A DNA stretch of 64,000 nt from Zea mays (Eukaryota; Streptophyta; Magnoliopsida; Poales; Poaceae). A program made the translations under genes and the position numbers. Of this stretch, positions 44,498-56,139 are shown piece after piece (the stretch's first letter is position 1; each line of letters begins with the position of its first letter). The stretch is from contig NC_050096.1 of assembly GCF_902167145.1 (NCBI RefSeq), positions 160,145,825 to 160,209,824 on the forward strand, read 5' to 3'. Under the pieces are notes generated by a model that was not told the DNA's origin, searched no databases, and saw only the letters and a program-made list of their open reading frames with translations.

Positions 44498-47400
44498 TCA
44501 TGGCTGATTGTTGGTAAGAAATGGCTGGCGTGTGGCCGACGCCACTGGAGAAGCTGGACTCTGGTGAATCTGCACGCTGCCTGCTGATGCCTGGTTCGCG
44601 GCTCTGTTGCTGCCGAAGTTCTTGCGGTTCGACTCCCTCGCTATCCTTGAACCGAACTGCGTAAAGTATTGGATGGGAGAAAGCATTCAGGTGTAAAAGC
44701 TTGTAGGCGAAAACTGCTTCTGCTCTATTATATGCGTGGAGCCACACAATGAAAATGATGCTGGTCATATAATTGTAATTATTATGGCACTCACATGTAT
44801 CAGATGTTTAAGCAGATCTTCTATGTGCAACTTTATCCAACCACCTAACTACCAAAGATGCTTTACCTCTCGTGTTAGTCAATACTCATAGATTTTTGCT
44901 AATAATTGGGTACATTTTACCATTGTTTTCTCAAGGGATTTTATTAATAGACCGGTACTTTTACCAACTAAGGCCAAGTATCTGGTTAGAATATGCACCT
45001 GGATCGCGCGCTTTGGCTGAAGAGCAGCTTCTTGTAGGCCCAGCAGCCTTGCAACCTACATAAATAGGACATGGTGATTGTTATTCACTCATTTGCCACA
45101 CTTGTAACTGTGTCATTAGACAATACTACCTCCGTTCACAAATATATGACGCCGTTGACTTTTTTCCAAACTTTGACCACTAATCTTATTCAAAATATTT
45201 ATTTCAAAAAGTAAAATTTCAAGTCACACTCAAACAACTGTAAGTGATAAAACAAATCACAACAAAATAAACGATAACTGAAGCTTTTTTTTGAATAAAA
45301 CGAGTGGTCAAAGTTTCAAAAAAGTCAACGGTGTTATATATTTATGAACGGGGAAGTACCATTCTATCCACACAACTGATGCACTCAGCAAGTATAAAAC
45401 AACTTCTATTTGAAGCAAGGCAAATTATGCGCGAACCTCTCTCAAGATCTTCTTGTCACCCCTTCCAACAGGTTCATCAAGCTTAGCAATTTCCCATAAC
45501 GGAATTTCCAACAAAGTTTTTATCACGTTCTCGTCAAGAAATGGGAAACGGGCCTACAAGATGGACACTAGTGCAGATTAGATAGCCAAAAAAACTAAGT
45601 CCGTTACTGAAAATGCTAGGCATTCAAATTCATAACACTGAAAGACAGCTTACCTCCTTGCCATGATCAGAGATGCACCTATCATCTCTTCCCATATTCC
45701 TTTTCCATATTCTCTGCACATCTAGTCTCATCTCCTGATCCAATGCGTTCCACCTAAATAGCAGCATAAAAGCTCACAACAATTAGTAGGATTCTTACCA
45801 TTACAGTTTCTTGAAAAAATTAATTGATATCCACCATACTAAGTACAACAAATCAAACTGATCTTTGGACATACCCTCCAAGCCTATATTTAGTCCGATG
45901 TCTACCATAACCAGCACACTGCTCATCAGCCCCAGAACCCACTATAAGGACTCTAGATCTCGACCTGTACTTATAGCGAGAACCATCTTGCATACGACAT
46001 ATACTTCCATCCACCCAACCATCACCACCAGCAGCCAACCAGAGTGCAATACCAATGTTCAAATCCTGTAGAACAGATCCAATGTTTCAGCTTTGATAAC
46101 TCTACCATGAATTACACTCTCCATTCCAAATAATAGTTCACTTTGGCTTTGTCCCAAGTCAAACCTCTAACATTGACCAGGTTTTAGAAAAAAAATATTG
46201 TATCAACATCTCGATTCCATGGAGAAATTAATGGGGAAAAAACTCGACCTATGGGGGATAAGACAGCACCCGGACGTTGTATGTAGAATAAGACCTTCCT
46301 ACGCAGGTCGAGAAATCCCCCAAACCCTTGCTCCACCCACACATAGCGGCAATGTAGCACATGTGAGAACGACCACGACGACCGGACCTTAGATCTGTGT
46401 TTTTGCGTGGGACAGACGAGAGGATTTTTTAACCACAATCTGAAATTCACTCCCACGGGGAGTCGAACTCAGGACCTGAGGAGTACTACTCAGTCCACCT
46501 AACCAACTTAGCTAGAGACCCTTTCACGAAATTAATGGAACAATCTTGACAGTATAGATGTTGGTGCATTTTCCTATAAACTTGGTCACAAAACCAAAGT
46601 GAACTATAATTTGGAACAGAAGTCGTAATAAAGACAATTTCAAGTTAATGTTACCATTCCAAAACCACAAATCCACAAACATGTAAACAGACTAACAGAG
46701 TGCAGGTGTACAAACAAAATATATGGCATGTTTGCTAACATTGTACCATGGGAAGCAATGGAATGAACATATAAAACTTTAATAAAAGGATACACACCAT
46801 AAAGGTATTTGAAGGGTGTATGAGTGACATCACATGTTCACTTTCCCCGTTCAAGTCTGTCAAAGCAGTGTCAATCTCAATAAGACGCCATCTGCAATTT
46901 AAGAACACAGGGACAATAAAACAAATACATCAGCTTAAAGTCACAGTGCAACACAGCATTTATTGCTAAACTCAAAAACTAAAATGAATTACAAACTTGC
47001 ATGAATTGCCAGGAAAGCATACAAATAAAGATGCAATAGTGCATCGAAGCAAAGAACATAAAACATCATAATGGCAAGGACCTTGTTAGGTATAATAGGA
47101 ATTTCATTCCCCCAAAAAGGAAACTGGGTGCAGGTATATCATCGTTCTTCAAGTATAATTATTATGGACAATATGAAGATAGGTACCATTAAATAAAATC
47201 AAATACATTTAGTACTAGATTATACAAGCTGTTGAGGCTAAGAACACAACAAATTCAGAAGTCAAATCACCTCCGGCACGGAGATATCCTCTGAAGCTCC
47301 TTCAGTCCAGCTATTGCAGAAATCCTATCAGGGGCAAGTTGCCCATCAAAACTGACATTTAACAAATCAATTATCCCTGTTGGAAATCTTCTTTGTTAGC

Positions 47401-49535
47401 TTTACTTAATATTCAAGTTCAGGATAGAGATGAAGAACATAATCTTATCTAAATATAATATATAAGGGCTTTGAAAGTTTAAATGCAGCCAAGTAAAATT
47501 AATAGTTGGACATACATTTGGAATCAATGCACTGGTCTAGCAGTGCTGCAAGTAGCATGGAGTCTAAGCCACCGGAGAAGAGGACTGCTATTGGGGCTGA
47601 CTCTCCGTCCTCAGATCTATCCAGAGTACCCTGTCCACATGAAAGAACTTAGTGTAACCTGATGTACTAACAAGTAATGGAACATAAAAAAGGATGTAAT
47701 TATTTTCAAAGGTCCTGATCAATTATTTTGGAAGGTGGAGCTATTAAATGACCATAGGTATAATAGAACAGCATTAAGAAATTAAAACTTAACATGTATG
47801 CCAACCTGAAAGAGTGTGTTCATTTTAGTCCGCAGCATTACAGATTCCCTTAATGCAACCAATACTCTATGTGCTGGATGTACAGATCAACATAAACAAT
47901 ATATCAGTATAAGGAACTCTTTGAGATGGTTTAATTATGAAATTTCAGCGGTAAATGTTTCATGTACCTGACTGTGTTATGCAATTTGCATCACATAAAC
48001 TAGAATCTGACAGAAAATCTGCCTTTGTGATCCCATTATTCGTATTTTCTTCAGGTTCTCTTGAGCTTATGAAGCTCTGAGACAACTGATGGTTCCCTCT
48101 GTCAACAGGAATGTTCTCCATGGTAGGAACTGTGAGTTTCCTCTCCCATTTGATCAATCCATTCAATGAAGAAGCCATCCATTTATGTGTGTTAACTTCC
48201 ACAATCCACCCTTCCTTCATGCATGCACCATGCTTTCCAATGTCTTTCATATGCATGCTGTATATCCCACAAGGAAGCTCTTCCCAGTAGCTAGCTTTAG
48301 TATGGTTAGACATGTCACGATCTGACACTGTTTGATCTGTAGCAGAAGAAAAGACCACAAACACAATATCAGATTTGTGAAAAATGAATGTAAAGAAACA
48401 AAAAACTTAAGCACAGACAAAACCACAGCTTACTGCAGAGATGGACACCTGAAAATTAAGCACATCTTACCAGAGTGAATCTTTGCAAATGAAGGGGGTG
48501 ATACTGATGATAATATGAAGTGAGAATCATCAGCTGTGGGCCAATGTACCAAGAGGCTTCTTCTCCCAAATGCATCCCGGCCAAACCAAATCGTATTTGA
48601 CTTCATCTGTAAGTTCAAGATGGCTTGGGTGTTAGAAAGATGAACTCCAACAGATTGCAAAGATCACATTCATGAAAATTACCTGCCTGCCAGTATATCA
48701 AAGCCCATGGACCTTTGATTGTGGAAAGAACTTGCAAAACTGATTTGGCACCACTCCCAGTACCACAACAAGTACATGTTTTATCTCTACCAAGAGCATG
48801 GCAATCACATGAACAACAAGATTCCAGAGAGTTGAAAAGAGCTTGGGTGTCATTTTCATCATCCGCAACCTGAATTCCTCCATATATCTCACCTTACGAG
48901 AAATAATTTCATTAATTTGATCAGCATATGTCACCAGAGGACCACAATTTGTGAAGAAATAAAAAGAAACAACTTTATATCAAGATCAAGGGCATTACCA
49001 TTATACAGAAAGACACTTCCACTGGGGGCCACCAGCGGCTGCGAAACCAGCTTAGCTCCCCTAAGATGCAGTGTTGCTCCGATGAAGAACAAATCAGCAA
49101 CACTAGAGTCACTCACACCGATTTTACCCTCTACTCCATCATTGCAACCATCACCAACTGCAACGCACAACACCCTATAAGAAAATACTTAGATTCAACC
49201 AAAGTCCTGCACATATAGTCACCACCCACCAACAACCGTGCCATCAGCAAGAAGGCAGCGACTTCTGTAGCCTAGGCTATCAGGGCCCCGCCGGCGCAGG
49301 GCCTCCTTCAGCTCATCTGGCACGCCCTTCCTCTGCAGTTACGTGAAAGCAGCAAATCAACCTAAGATAGCTAAGGTTTAGTTTATGGACAGGGTTTAAC
49401 TGAAGGTTTGGGAGGTTCGAGGTTGTAGTAACATACCTTGCAGGAGTGCTGGGTCTCCAATGCGGCAGTAGTTGCAGTGGCACAGGGAACGATGACAAGG
49501 CGGTCACTGGCGAGGACAAGGGCAATACCGCACAT
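44498..49535 (-). CDS. Asparagine synthetase domain-containing protein (ASNSD1-like), 15 coding exons, 692 aa
   Basis: Coding exons by eye (minus strand, plus coordinates): 49437-49535, 49230-49332, 48999-49157, 48687-48892, 48471-48606, 47968-48336, 47806-47873, 47516-47630, 47271-47376, 46798-46891, 45875-46065, 45654-45753, 45437-45553, 44999-45055 and 44498-44656. They total 2,079 nt, an exact multiple of three. The protein begins MCGI, giving the catalytic Cys2 of class II glutamine amidotransferases, then RRGPD and the NGEIYGG motif, the latter split across exons 3 and 4, and GRDAFGRRSLLVHWP. Exon 6 is a long variable linker. Exon 8 carries the ATP-pyrophosphatase loop SGGLDS. Later exons have IVGSGADEQCAGYGRH, ARFPFLDE and PKRAIQFGSRIAR. 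This order matches eukaryotic ASNSD1 (about 640 aa), a family distinct from true asparagine synthetases whose reaction is not settled. Intron 4 appears to use a GC donor. MITEs and a SINE sit in introns. Confidence 0.88.
45126..45356. mobile_element. Stowaway-like MITE (231 bp) in an intron of the ASNSD1-like gene
   Basis: The ends are CTACCTCCGTTCACAAATAT and, inverted, CTTCCCCGTTCATAAATAT, with long terminal inverted repeats. TA flanks both sides (45124-45125 and 45357-45358), as expected for Tc1/mariner-derived Stowaway elements. It lies in the intron between exons 13 and 14. Confidence 0.85.
46113..46626. mobile_element. Stowaway-like MITE hosting a SINE
   Basis: Left end TCTCCATTCCAAATAATAG; right end inverted, TTCTGTTCCAAATTATAG, both followed by TTCACTTTGG. 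Without the 293-bp SINE and its duplication it would be about 210 bp. It lies in the intron between exons 10 and 11 of the ASNSD1-like gene. Confidence 0.75.
46235..46527 (-). mobile_element. tRNA-derived SINE inserted in a Stowaway MITE
   Basis: An 11-bp direct repeat GAAATTAATGG flanks the insert (46224-46234 and 46528-46538). Read on the minus strand the 5' part has an A-box-like TAGCTAAGTTGGTTA (46499-46513) and a B-box-like GTTCGACTC (46461-46470), the internal RNA polymerase III promoter of tRNA-derived SINEs. The 3' end runs GGTCGAGTTTTTTCCCC. Family not named; the length of about 290 bp is long for Au SINEs. Confidence 0.82.
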
Positions 49536-50012
49536 CGATGACTTCAGGGTCTTCTTGCCAGTGGAAAGGGGCCAGTGCGCACAATGACTGTATAAAAGAT
49601 GATGTTTTTGCAGCAAGGACCTGAAGAACAAGACATTAGTCCTTTTTTTGGTGAAACAATTGGTTGTATACAATTATGGAAACATTTTTTTAGACATCAA
49701 ACATAAGTAGTGTTTAAGGCCATGTTTGGTAGGACTTCAAGTCTGTCAAATCCCAAGGGCCAAATGAGCACCCCGACTCATGGACCAGATCTTTTATACA
49801 CATAATATATAGGATATATATGGGAAAGGGCCAAATTGGATAAAGGACGGAGTCTAGACTTGGCCCTTCGTCGTTGTGAGGATCATGAGAAAATGCCGCT
49901 CTGCAGATTGAGGAAAGAGCGTTCCTCAAGAGCATGTGAATGCATTGTTGTCATTGGCTCAGCAGGTTGCATAGGGCAGTGATGGTGGTCACCCAATTGT
50001 CACCGAGAGAGG

Positions 50013-50083
<71 letters not shown>

Positions 50084-51650
50084 CACGGGGAGAAGAGAAT
50101 GCAGGGAGGATGCAGAGGGGGCTGTCAAATTTTAGGATTTGACACAGTACTGAAGAGCTATTGCCATCCTTCCAAACAAAAACTTCACAGAATTTTATGC
50201 TGGTCCCCTAAGAACATCTCCAAAAAAACACCTACAAAATAGAGTCCTGAGACTGGTGTTTGGACCTTCCTATAAACTATTGGGAAGAAAAAGAAAAAAA
50301 AACTCCCCATCAATTCCCTTTTATTCGTTCACATAAAAGTAAACCCTCATGTCTTTGTGACAGTAATTAGTTGATCAGTTCGTTTAGGTGCCTCCAGGAC
50401 CTGAACTTCATTTCTTCCTACTGCTAATCCTCATGTCTGCCACTTCCTACTTCCTTGCTGCCGGAAGACAGCATCCATGTTATCTCTGCCAAGACAAGGG
50501 TATCTGCTCTCTTCTTCACCGGCCATTGCATACATTTCCCCTCCTGCAGTGGCCAGTTTGATGATCTGTAAGATGTATTCACTATTCAGACTACTAGTGT
50601 GTGTGTGTGTGTTTCCTCTGTATCGCCCTAACTATTTGATGATGGAGACAATGTGGCCACACACACATATGGAGTCTGCGGTCCACCAAATGTTTGGAGG
50701 TAAGGAACAAAAGACCTTCTCTATTGTTACCTGCCCATCTGAACATAAAACAAGCTTAACCCTGGTTAACTCAATGACTACAATTTGTCTGGGCTTCACA
50801 GTCAAGAACTTGTGGTAGGCCACAGTATGATATTACCACATCAACCAAACAAGAGATACAGGAGAATAAGAAACAAAAAGGCCAAACACAGGCATAGTGT
50901 TCAGAGGCAAGGAACATAAAGCTGTTGAATTGGCATTACACATCTGAATTTTGACCAAGTAAACCTGAAAGTTTTAAACCAGAAAACAGAAGAATGTTAT
51001 CACTTGTCACAGATCGAATGATGAACATCAGTATGACACTACAATGAACCCATATGCTCGCCTGGCATTCATACTACTAGCAAGATTAGTCTTTGCAGTG
51101 ACGAAAACTTACAATCATAATCAGGTATTGCATTGCATGAGCTAGCGTATATATAAATGAAAACGATGAGCACTGAAGCGTTGTTCTGTTTTGTTTGTAA
51201 GTAGATAAGTAAAAGAGACAGTGAGGTCTGGACCCTATTGGCCCGTCCATATGCACATGGAAGCTTAGGTTAGGTGTTCCATGGATCTGGATGTTAAGAC
51301 TGCAAGCAGCCTATTTGATTGAAATAGATAAATGAAACCCTAGTGTGCGGAGGCATATGGACAATCCATCGAAATATATGTAATCGAATAGTTAAACGAA
51401 AGAAAAGGAAGTGCAACAGTAGTAATGCATGCATACATACATATATACGAAAACGGAATCGAGGATTTTAAGTAAGGTCATGGAATCCAGTGTGATGGAA
51501 TCGACAATAATAGGAGGGGATTAGGACTTACGAGGTGAGCGCTTACGTTTGGTGGAGCCGAACCTGGCTGTCGATGCTTATTGTCTTGTGGCGTGAAGGT
51601 AGCGCCGACGAGACTCGATCACCGGCGCGGCGGCGGCGGTCTGGTCTGAG
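49437..51650 (-). other. Probable 5' UTR exons and leader intron of the ASNSD1-like gene
   Basis: Directly upstream of the ATG the minus strand has an acceptor CTTGTTCTTCAG|GTCC at 49621, giving a leader segment 49536-49620. A strong donor, CCTC|GTAAGTCC, lies at 51531-51532, so a first non-coding exon may run from about 51650 to 51532. The intron between would be 1.9 kb and holds a microsatellite and a MITE-like stretch (about 49718-50180, ends GTTTGGTAGG/GTTTGGAAGG). It is inferred from splice signals only. Confidence 0.4.
50016..50083. repeat. Compound microsatellite (CA)n(GA)n
   Basis: About 21 CA repeats followed by about 13 GA repeats, inside the proposed leader intron. Confidence 0.97.
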
Positions 51651-51772
51651 TGTGCGACTCTTGCTCCCTCAGTACCTCTTTTCTCTTTCATCGAGAGGAG
51701 GGATTATTTTTTTTTCATTAGGCTGTCTACCGTGAAGTTGAAATGTGAAGGATAGAATGGCTAAGACAGCTT

Positions 51773-52905
51773 ACAGCATTTCCAAGATACTCTTTATTTT
51801 TGGCTTTCTATTTGATTCTCTATTTACTTTTTTATAAATATTATATTATATATGTAACATCTCACTCCAACAGATTATCTATCTATTTTTACTAGTCATG
51901 TGGCTAACCAAATTTGGCTAGTAAGAAAGCCAATTTAGAGAGTCAGATAGCTAGTATGTTAGAGACTTATTTTGCTGTTGAGTAGCCAAATTTTGGTTTG
52001 GCGAGCCATTTAACTCAGTGGCGGATCCAGGATTGATCCAAGAGGGGGCTGGCTACTAAGTTAAAACTATAACAAAAAATTTAAACCAAACAAAAAAATA
52101 TAATTGATGTTTAATATGACATAAGAAGCAAGATATAATTTAAACATTTAAGAAATATGTAGTCTAAAAATAAGTCGATACAAAATTTATAAATACAATA
52201 ATCTTGCACATACCGTTCATGAGTTGATGCTGCGAGGTAAATTTATCTTCCGAGTTCTTAAGCCTTGAAAATGCTTCAAAATCTTATTCCTATAATTAAA
52301 CATGAGATTAGTATCAAATAAATAATCAAATTCAAATCAAGCTTTAAATCACAATTCACAAACCCCTGCTCTGGCCTCTGTTTCGCTGCGGCAGTGCTCT
52401 ACTGCTCTGGCCTCTGCTGGACTGCTGCTCTACTGTGACGGCCGACGGGCGACTGGCGTCCGGCGGTCCGGCTCGCGGGCGGCGGCTCCGGGCTCCAGGC
52501 TCCAGCCGCTCTAGGCGAGCAGCCGAGCAGGAGCAGGTGAGGTGCGGCCGTGCGGCCTGCTCCTGGGCGGGCGGATGCTGGCGCCGTGGCGCGGTGCCGT
52601 GGGCCTGCAGACTGCTCCTGGGCGCTGGGCGGGCGGACAGACGGTGGCGCGGTGCCGTGGCCCGTGGTGGTCGCCGCCTCGCCGGTGTCGCGGTGCGTCC
52701 GTGCGCGGGCGCCCTGGCGGCTGCTTCTCCTTAGGTTAGGGGCTGGCGGTGCCGCTGTGCTGGGGCTGGTCCGTATGAGCCTATTCCTCTCCCTACTCTC
52801 TACTCCTCGCGTTGTTGGGCCGCGACCGGGGCTGCAGCCCAGACAGCCCTGGTCGCAAATCCGCCTCTGATTTAACTAGTCTCTTAAAGATGCTCTTAGG
52901 TCCAA
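51773..52905. mobile_element. Possible MITE disrupted by a hAT element
   Basis: CAGCATTTCCAAGATACT on the left and, inverted, GAGCATCTTTAAGAGACT on the right form imperfect terminal repeats around the hAT insertion at 52016-52869. Without it the element would be about 270 bp of AT-rich sequence. The boundaries are uncertain. Confidence 0.45.
52016..52869. mobile_element. Non-autonomous hAT element with an 8-bp target duplication (854 bp)
   Basis: The ends are CAGTGGCGGATCC and, inverted, CAGAGGCGGATTTG. The 8-bp direct repeat ATTTAACT stands on both sides (52008-52015 and 52870-52877), the hAT hallmark. The left half is AT-rich. From about 52430 to 52740 the interior is strongly GC-rich, with open frames on the plus strand but no recognisable domain; this half may be captured DNA. 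No transposase. Confidence 0.88.
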
Positions 52906-53429
52906 CTTAGCGTGCATGTTGTCGTATAAAACATTTCTTTATATTGTAGACTGCAATGTTTAGACTATTCCAATCCAAATATTATACTCCAACATCTAAA
53001 CATATCACATAAAATGAAAAGTATGGTACTGCTATAGCATACACACTTCATAATGTATAATATCATAATTATATAATTTAACTATTTAATCGATGTGAAG
53101 TCCACGTAAAAGAGGTAGAGTGCATTAGGCGTGGCGAGACAGCTATAAAAACTTAATCACTCAAATGGAGATGAAACCCAATAGAAAACCGTTGGGGTGT
53201 AACCCTCTTAGCTACGCACCATATCGGAACACGGGTATATATGGTGTTAAATGGGCATGGGCCGAGCCGCGCACCCCCTTGGTGTCGTGTCGTGTCATGA
53301 TATGGATGCGATGACAAGTGAGCAAGGATAGGGTCATCGCTTCCTTAAGGGCGCGCTACATCGGCGTCCGGATGTAGTGACAAATGTGCAAGGGTCTTTG
53401 CATCTGTCTCAACTGGTGCGAGGAGTAAG

Positions 53430-53553
53430 GAAGCTAGCTGAGCTGACTAGGATTCGTGTAGGTAGTTGGAATATACTTACAGGTAAGATAAGAGAGTTAG
53501 TCAATGCAATGAGCAGGAGACATGTTAATATCCTATGTGTCTAGAAGACAAAA
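53430..53553 (+). mobile_element. LINE endonuclease fragment (5' part of L1 ORF2)
   Basis: The plus strand, with an in-frame stop near the end, reads as RKLAELTRIRVGSWNILTGK, then IRELVNA..RRHVNILCV. This matches the start of plant L1 endonuclease domains, where (R)GSWN..(S)LTGK...V.......ILC(V/I)QETKW is typical. It breaks off where LTR E begins at 53554. The 53100-53430 stretch may be LINE 5' sequence. Confidence 0.65.
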
Positions 53554-54789
53554 TGAAAGGGTGAAACGGAAATATACCGTTGGACCATTTCTATATTGTT
53601 TTGATGATTAGATGCACACCACATTATTTTTTAACTAACATGATGTTGAGCAAAAGTGTTTGAATCAAAATGAGCCGGAAGAGGACTTAGTGCAAAGCTA
53701 TATGGATCAAGCTAAAAGGTATGTTCTGGTCACTGAGTCAATTGATTTGTATGCTGATCATATTTGTCTAAGTGTCAGGGACTCAACTAAGTCAAGTCCA
53801 AAAGGAACAAAAGAAGACAAAGGAAGGAACAAAGAAAAAGTGTTGGACTGCGCAGCACCGGATGGTCCGGTGCACGATCCGGCCAACTGGGCGCTCTCGG
53901 GAATTTCAGCCTGTGTCGGCTATAATTCACCGGATCGTCCACGTGTGGTGTCAAACATTCCGGTGAGGCAGTAGCCAATGGCTAGTGGCCACGTCAGCAC
54001 CTGGCCAACGGTCGACAGACGCACAGGACAGTTTGGTGCCCCCCAGAAACGGAAACCAACCAATCAGGGGATTCTCTGTCGCGTCCAAGGCGCGTAATGT
54101 TCACAGTACGGTGTGCACCGGACAGTCCGGTGCACCCACGGACAGAAGGCAACAATGACCTTCCAAATGGATCTCCAATAGCTCCTATCTGTCTTGGGGC
54201 TATAAAAGGGACCCCTAGACGCATGGAGCAGTACACCATGCCTTCATTGAACATCCTAAGACATCGAGACTTCGCATACACACATTTGGTTCATCGTGAT
54301 AGAGATTTGAGCACTTCTTTGAGTTATAATTCCGCTGCGTTGTTTCGTGTGCTCGTTCTTGTCTTGTGTGCATGTTGTTGCTGCAACTCTCGCTCTTGTG
54401 TGTGTTGTTATTCTCCCTTACTCTAATGTTCATTTGAGATCATTTGTGTAAGGCGTGAGAGACTCCAAATTGTGGAGATTCCTCACAACGGGATATTATT
54501 GAGTTAAAGAGAATCGTGGTATTCAGGTTGATCTTTGGATCACTTGAAAGGGGTTGAAAGCAACCCTCTTCCATTGGGACGCCACAACGTGGAGTAGGCA
54601 AGTATTCTACTTGACTGAACCACGAGATAAAAATCGTTGTGTCACGTGTCGTTATTCTTGTGTGATTCTCTCTCTATCTCCATTCACTTGCATAATTGCT
54701 CTAAAGTTTAATACTCACATGTGAAGAGCAATTATGTGAAGAAGTTTACTTCGTTCGTACTCCTCACTCAAACTTGGCCTTAGCTTTCA
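53554..54789 (+). repeat. Sirevirus LTR E (about 1,236 bp), apparently without its element
   Basis: It starts TGAAAGGGTGAAACG and ends CCTTAGCTTTCA. It holds CACCGGACAGTCCGGTG at 54116-54132, a diverged copy near 53860, and a TATA box (TATAAAAG, 54201-54208) in a plus-strand layout. The bases before it (CAAAA) and after it (CTAAT) do not match, so it is not a clean solo LTR. Element D follows within five bases and may have replaced or displaced the rest. Confidence 0.7.
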
Positions 54790-54794
54790 CTAAT

Positions 54795-56121
54795 TGAAAG
54801 TCGCCTAGAGGGGGTGAATAGGAGAAACCTGAAAATTATAAACTTTGAACACACACTTCTCTCGGGGTTAGTATTAGAAATAAATAATAGTGAATTCGGA
54901 GTGCGGAAGATAGTTCTTCTTGCTATGAGTTGCACAATCAATGTGGATAATTTTGGGAGCAAACTCAAAACAATGTAAGCAAGATAACTTTTTAGAGAGA
55001 GAGAAGGAGAAACAAATCAAATGGTGAAGATCAACACAAGTGGACACGACGATTTGTTTCCCGAGGTTCGGTTCCAAGGAACCTACTCCCCGTTGAGGAG
55101 GCCACAAAGGTCGGGTCTATTTCAACCCTTTCCCTCTCTCAATTGGTCACTTAGACCAGTTGAGTGTTTCTTCTCAATCTCACAGGCCACTAGGACCCCG
55201 CAAGGATCACCACACAATTAGGTGTCTCTTGCAAACTTTACAAAACACTTAGAGAGTTTAGAGAGAGATGAAGACAACAACCAAGCAACAAGAGCAACAA
55301 AAGAAACACAAGTCACCCTCTCTCAAGTCACTAAACACTTTTGATCACTTGACTTGATTTTGGAACTTGGAGAGGATTGAAGGCTTTGATTGTGTCTTTG
55401 GAGTGTATTCTTTGCTCTTGTATTGAATGAAGTGTGTAGAATGCTTAGATTGCTTGAATGGTGGTGGTTGGAGGGTATTTATAGCCCCAACCACTATTCA
55501 AGCCGTTGGCTGACTGCTCTGTTGATGGGCACACCGGACACTCCACTGTTCACTATCCGGTGAGTGCCACGTCAGCCGACCGTTGGGGTTTGGAGCGCTT
55601 GACCGTTGAAGCCGTTTGTCCTTTTGTTGCACCAGACAGTCCGATGGCACACCAGACAGTCTGGTGCGACCTGTCGTCGCAGACTGTCTTCTGACTTCTG
55701 ACGCTTCAAACTGCGTGTGCAGTCGCACAGTCGACCGTTGGGCAAAGTTGACCGTTGCTCATTGTCTCACTAGACAGTCCAGTGGCACACCTGACAGTCC
55801 GGTGGCACACCGGACAGTCGGGTGATTTTTAGTGGACGAGCGCTGAGAAACCCGAGAGCATCTAGTTCGCGAGATGCTCTAGCAAGGGCACCGGACACTG
55901 TCTGGTGCACACCGAACACTATTCGGTGCGCCATTGGCTGCAGCAAGTTGTTTGCTCCAAAATTGTAGAATTGTCTCGTGGTCATTTTCTTTGTATGTGT
56001 ATATGAACTTTATGCACCTGAGAAAAATGTTAACTAGGCAAACTAAATAGTCCACATGGTTTGTGATGGACGTCAAACACCAAAATCGATTATAGGAAAT
56101 GTTGAGGTCATTTCCCTTTCA
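54795..56121 (-). repeat. Sirevirus D 3' LTR (1,327 bp)
   Basis: Read on the minus strand it ends CACCCCCTCTAGGCGACTTTCA and starts TGAAAGGGAAATGACC. The palindromes are diverged (for example CACCGGACACTCCACTG near 55532, and CCGGTGGCACACCGGACAG near 55798). TATA box: TATAAATA on the minus strand near 55476. Confidence 0.85.
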
Positions 56122-56139
56122 ATCTCTCCCTTTTTGGTG
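56122..56139 (-). other. Polypurine tract of Sirevirus D
   Basis: Read on the minus strand: ACCAAAAAGGGAGAGAT, adjoining the 3' LTR. Confidence 0.7.

Noticed and set aside
46441..46520. A tRNA gene on the minus strand
   Set aside because: A- and B-box-like motifs are present but the cloverleaf is not, and a direct repeat flanks a 293-bp unit. It is a tRNA-derived SINE.
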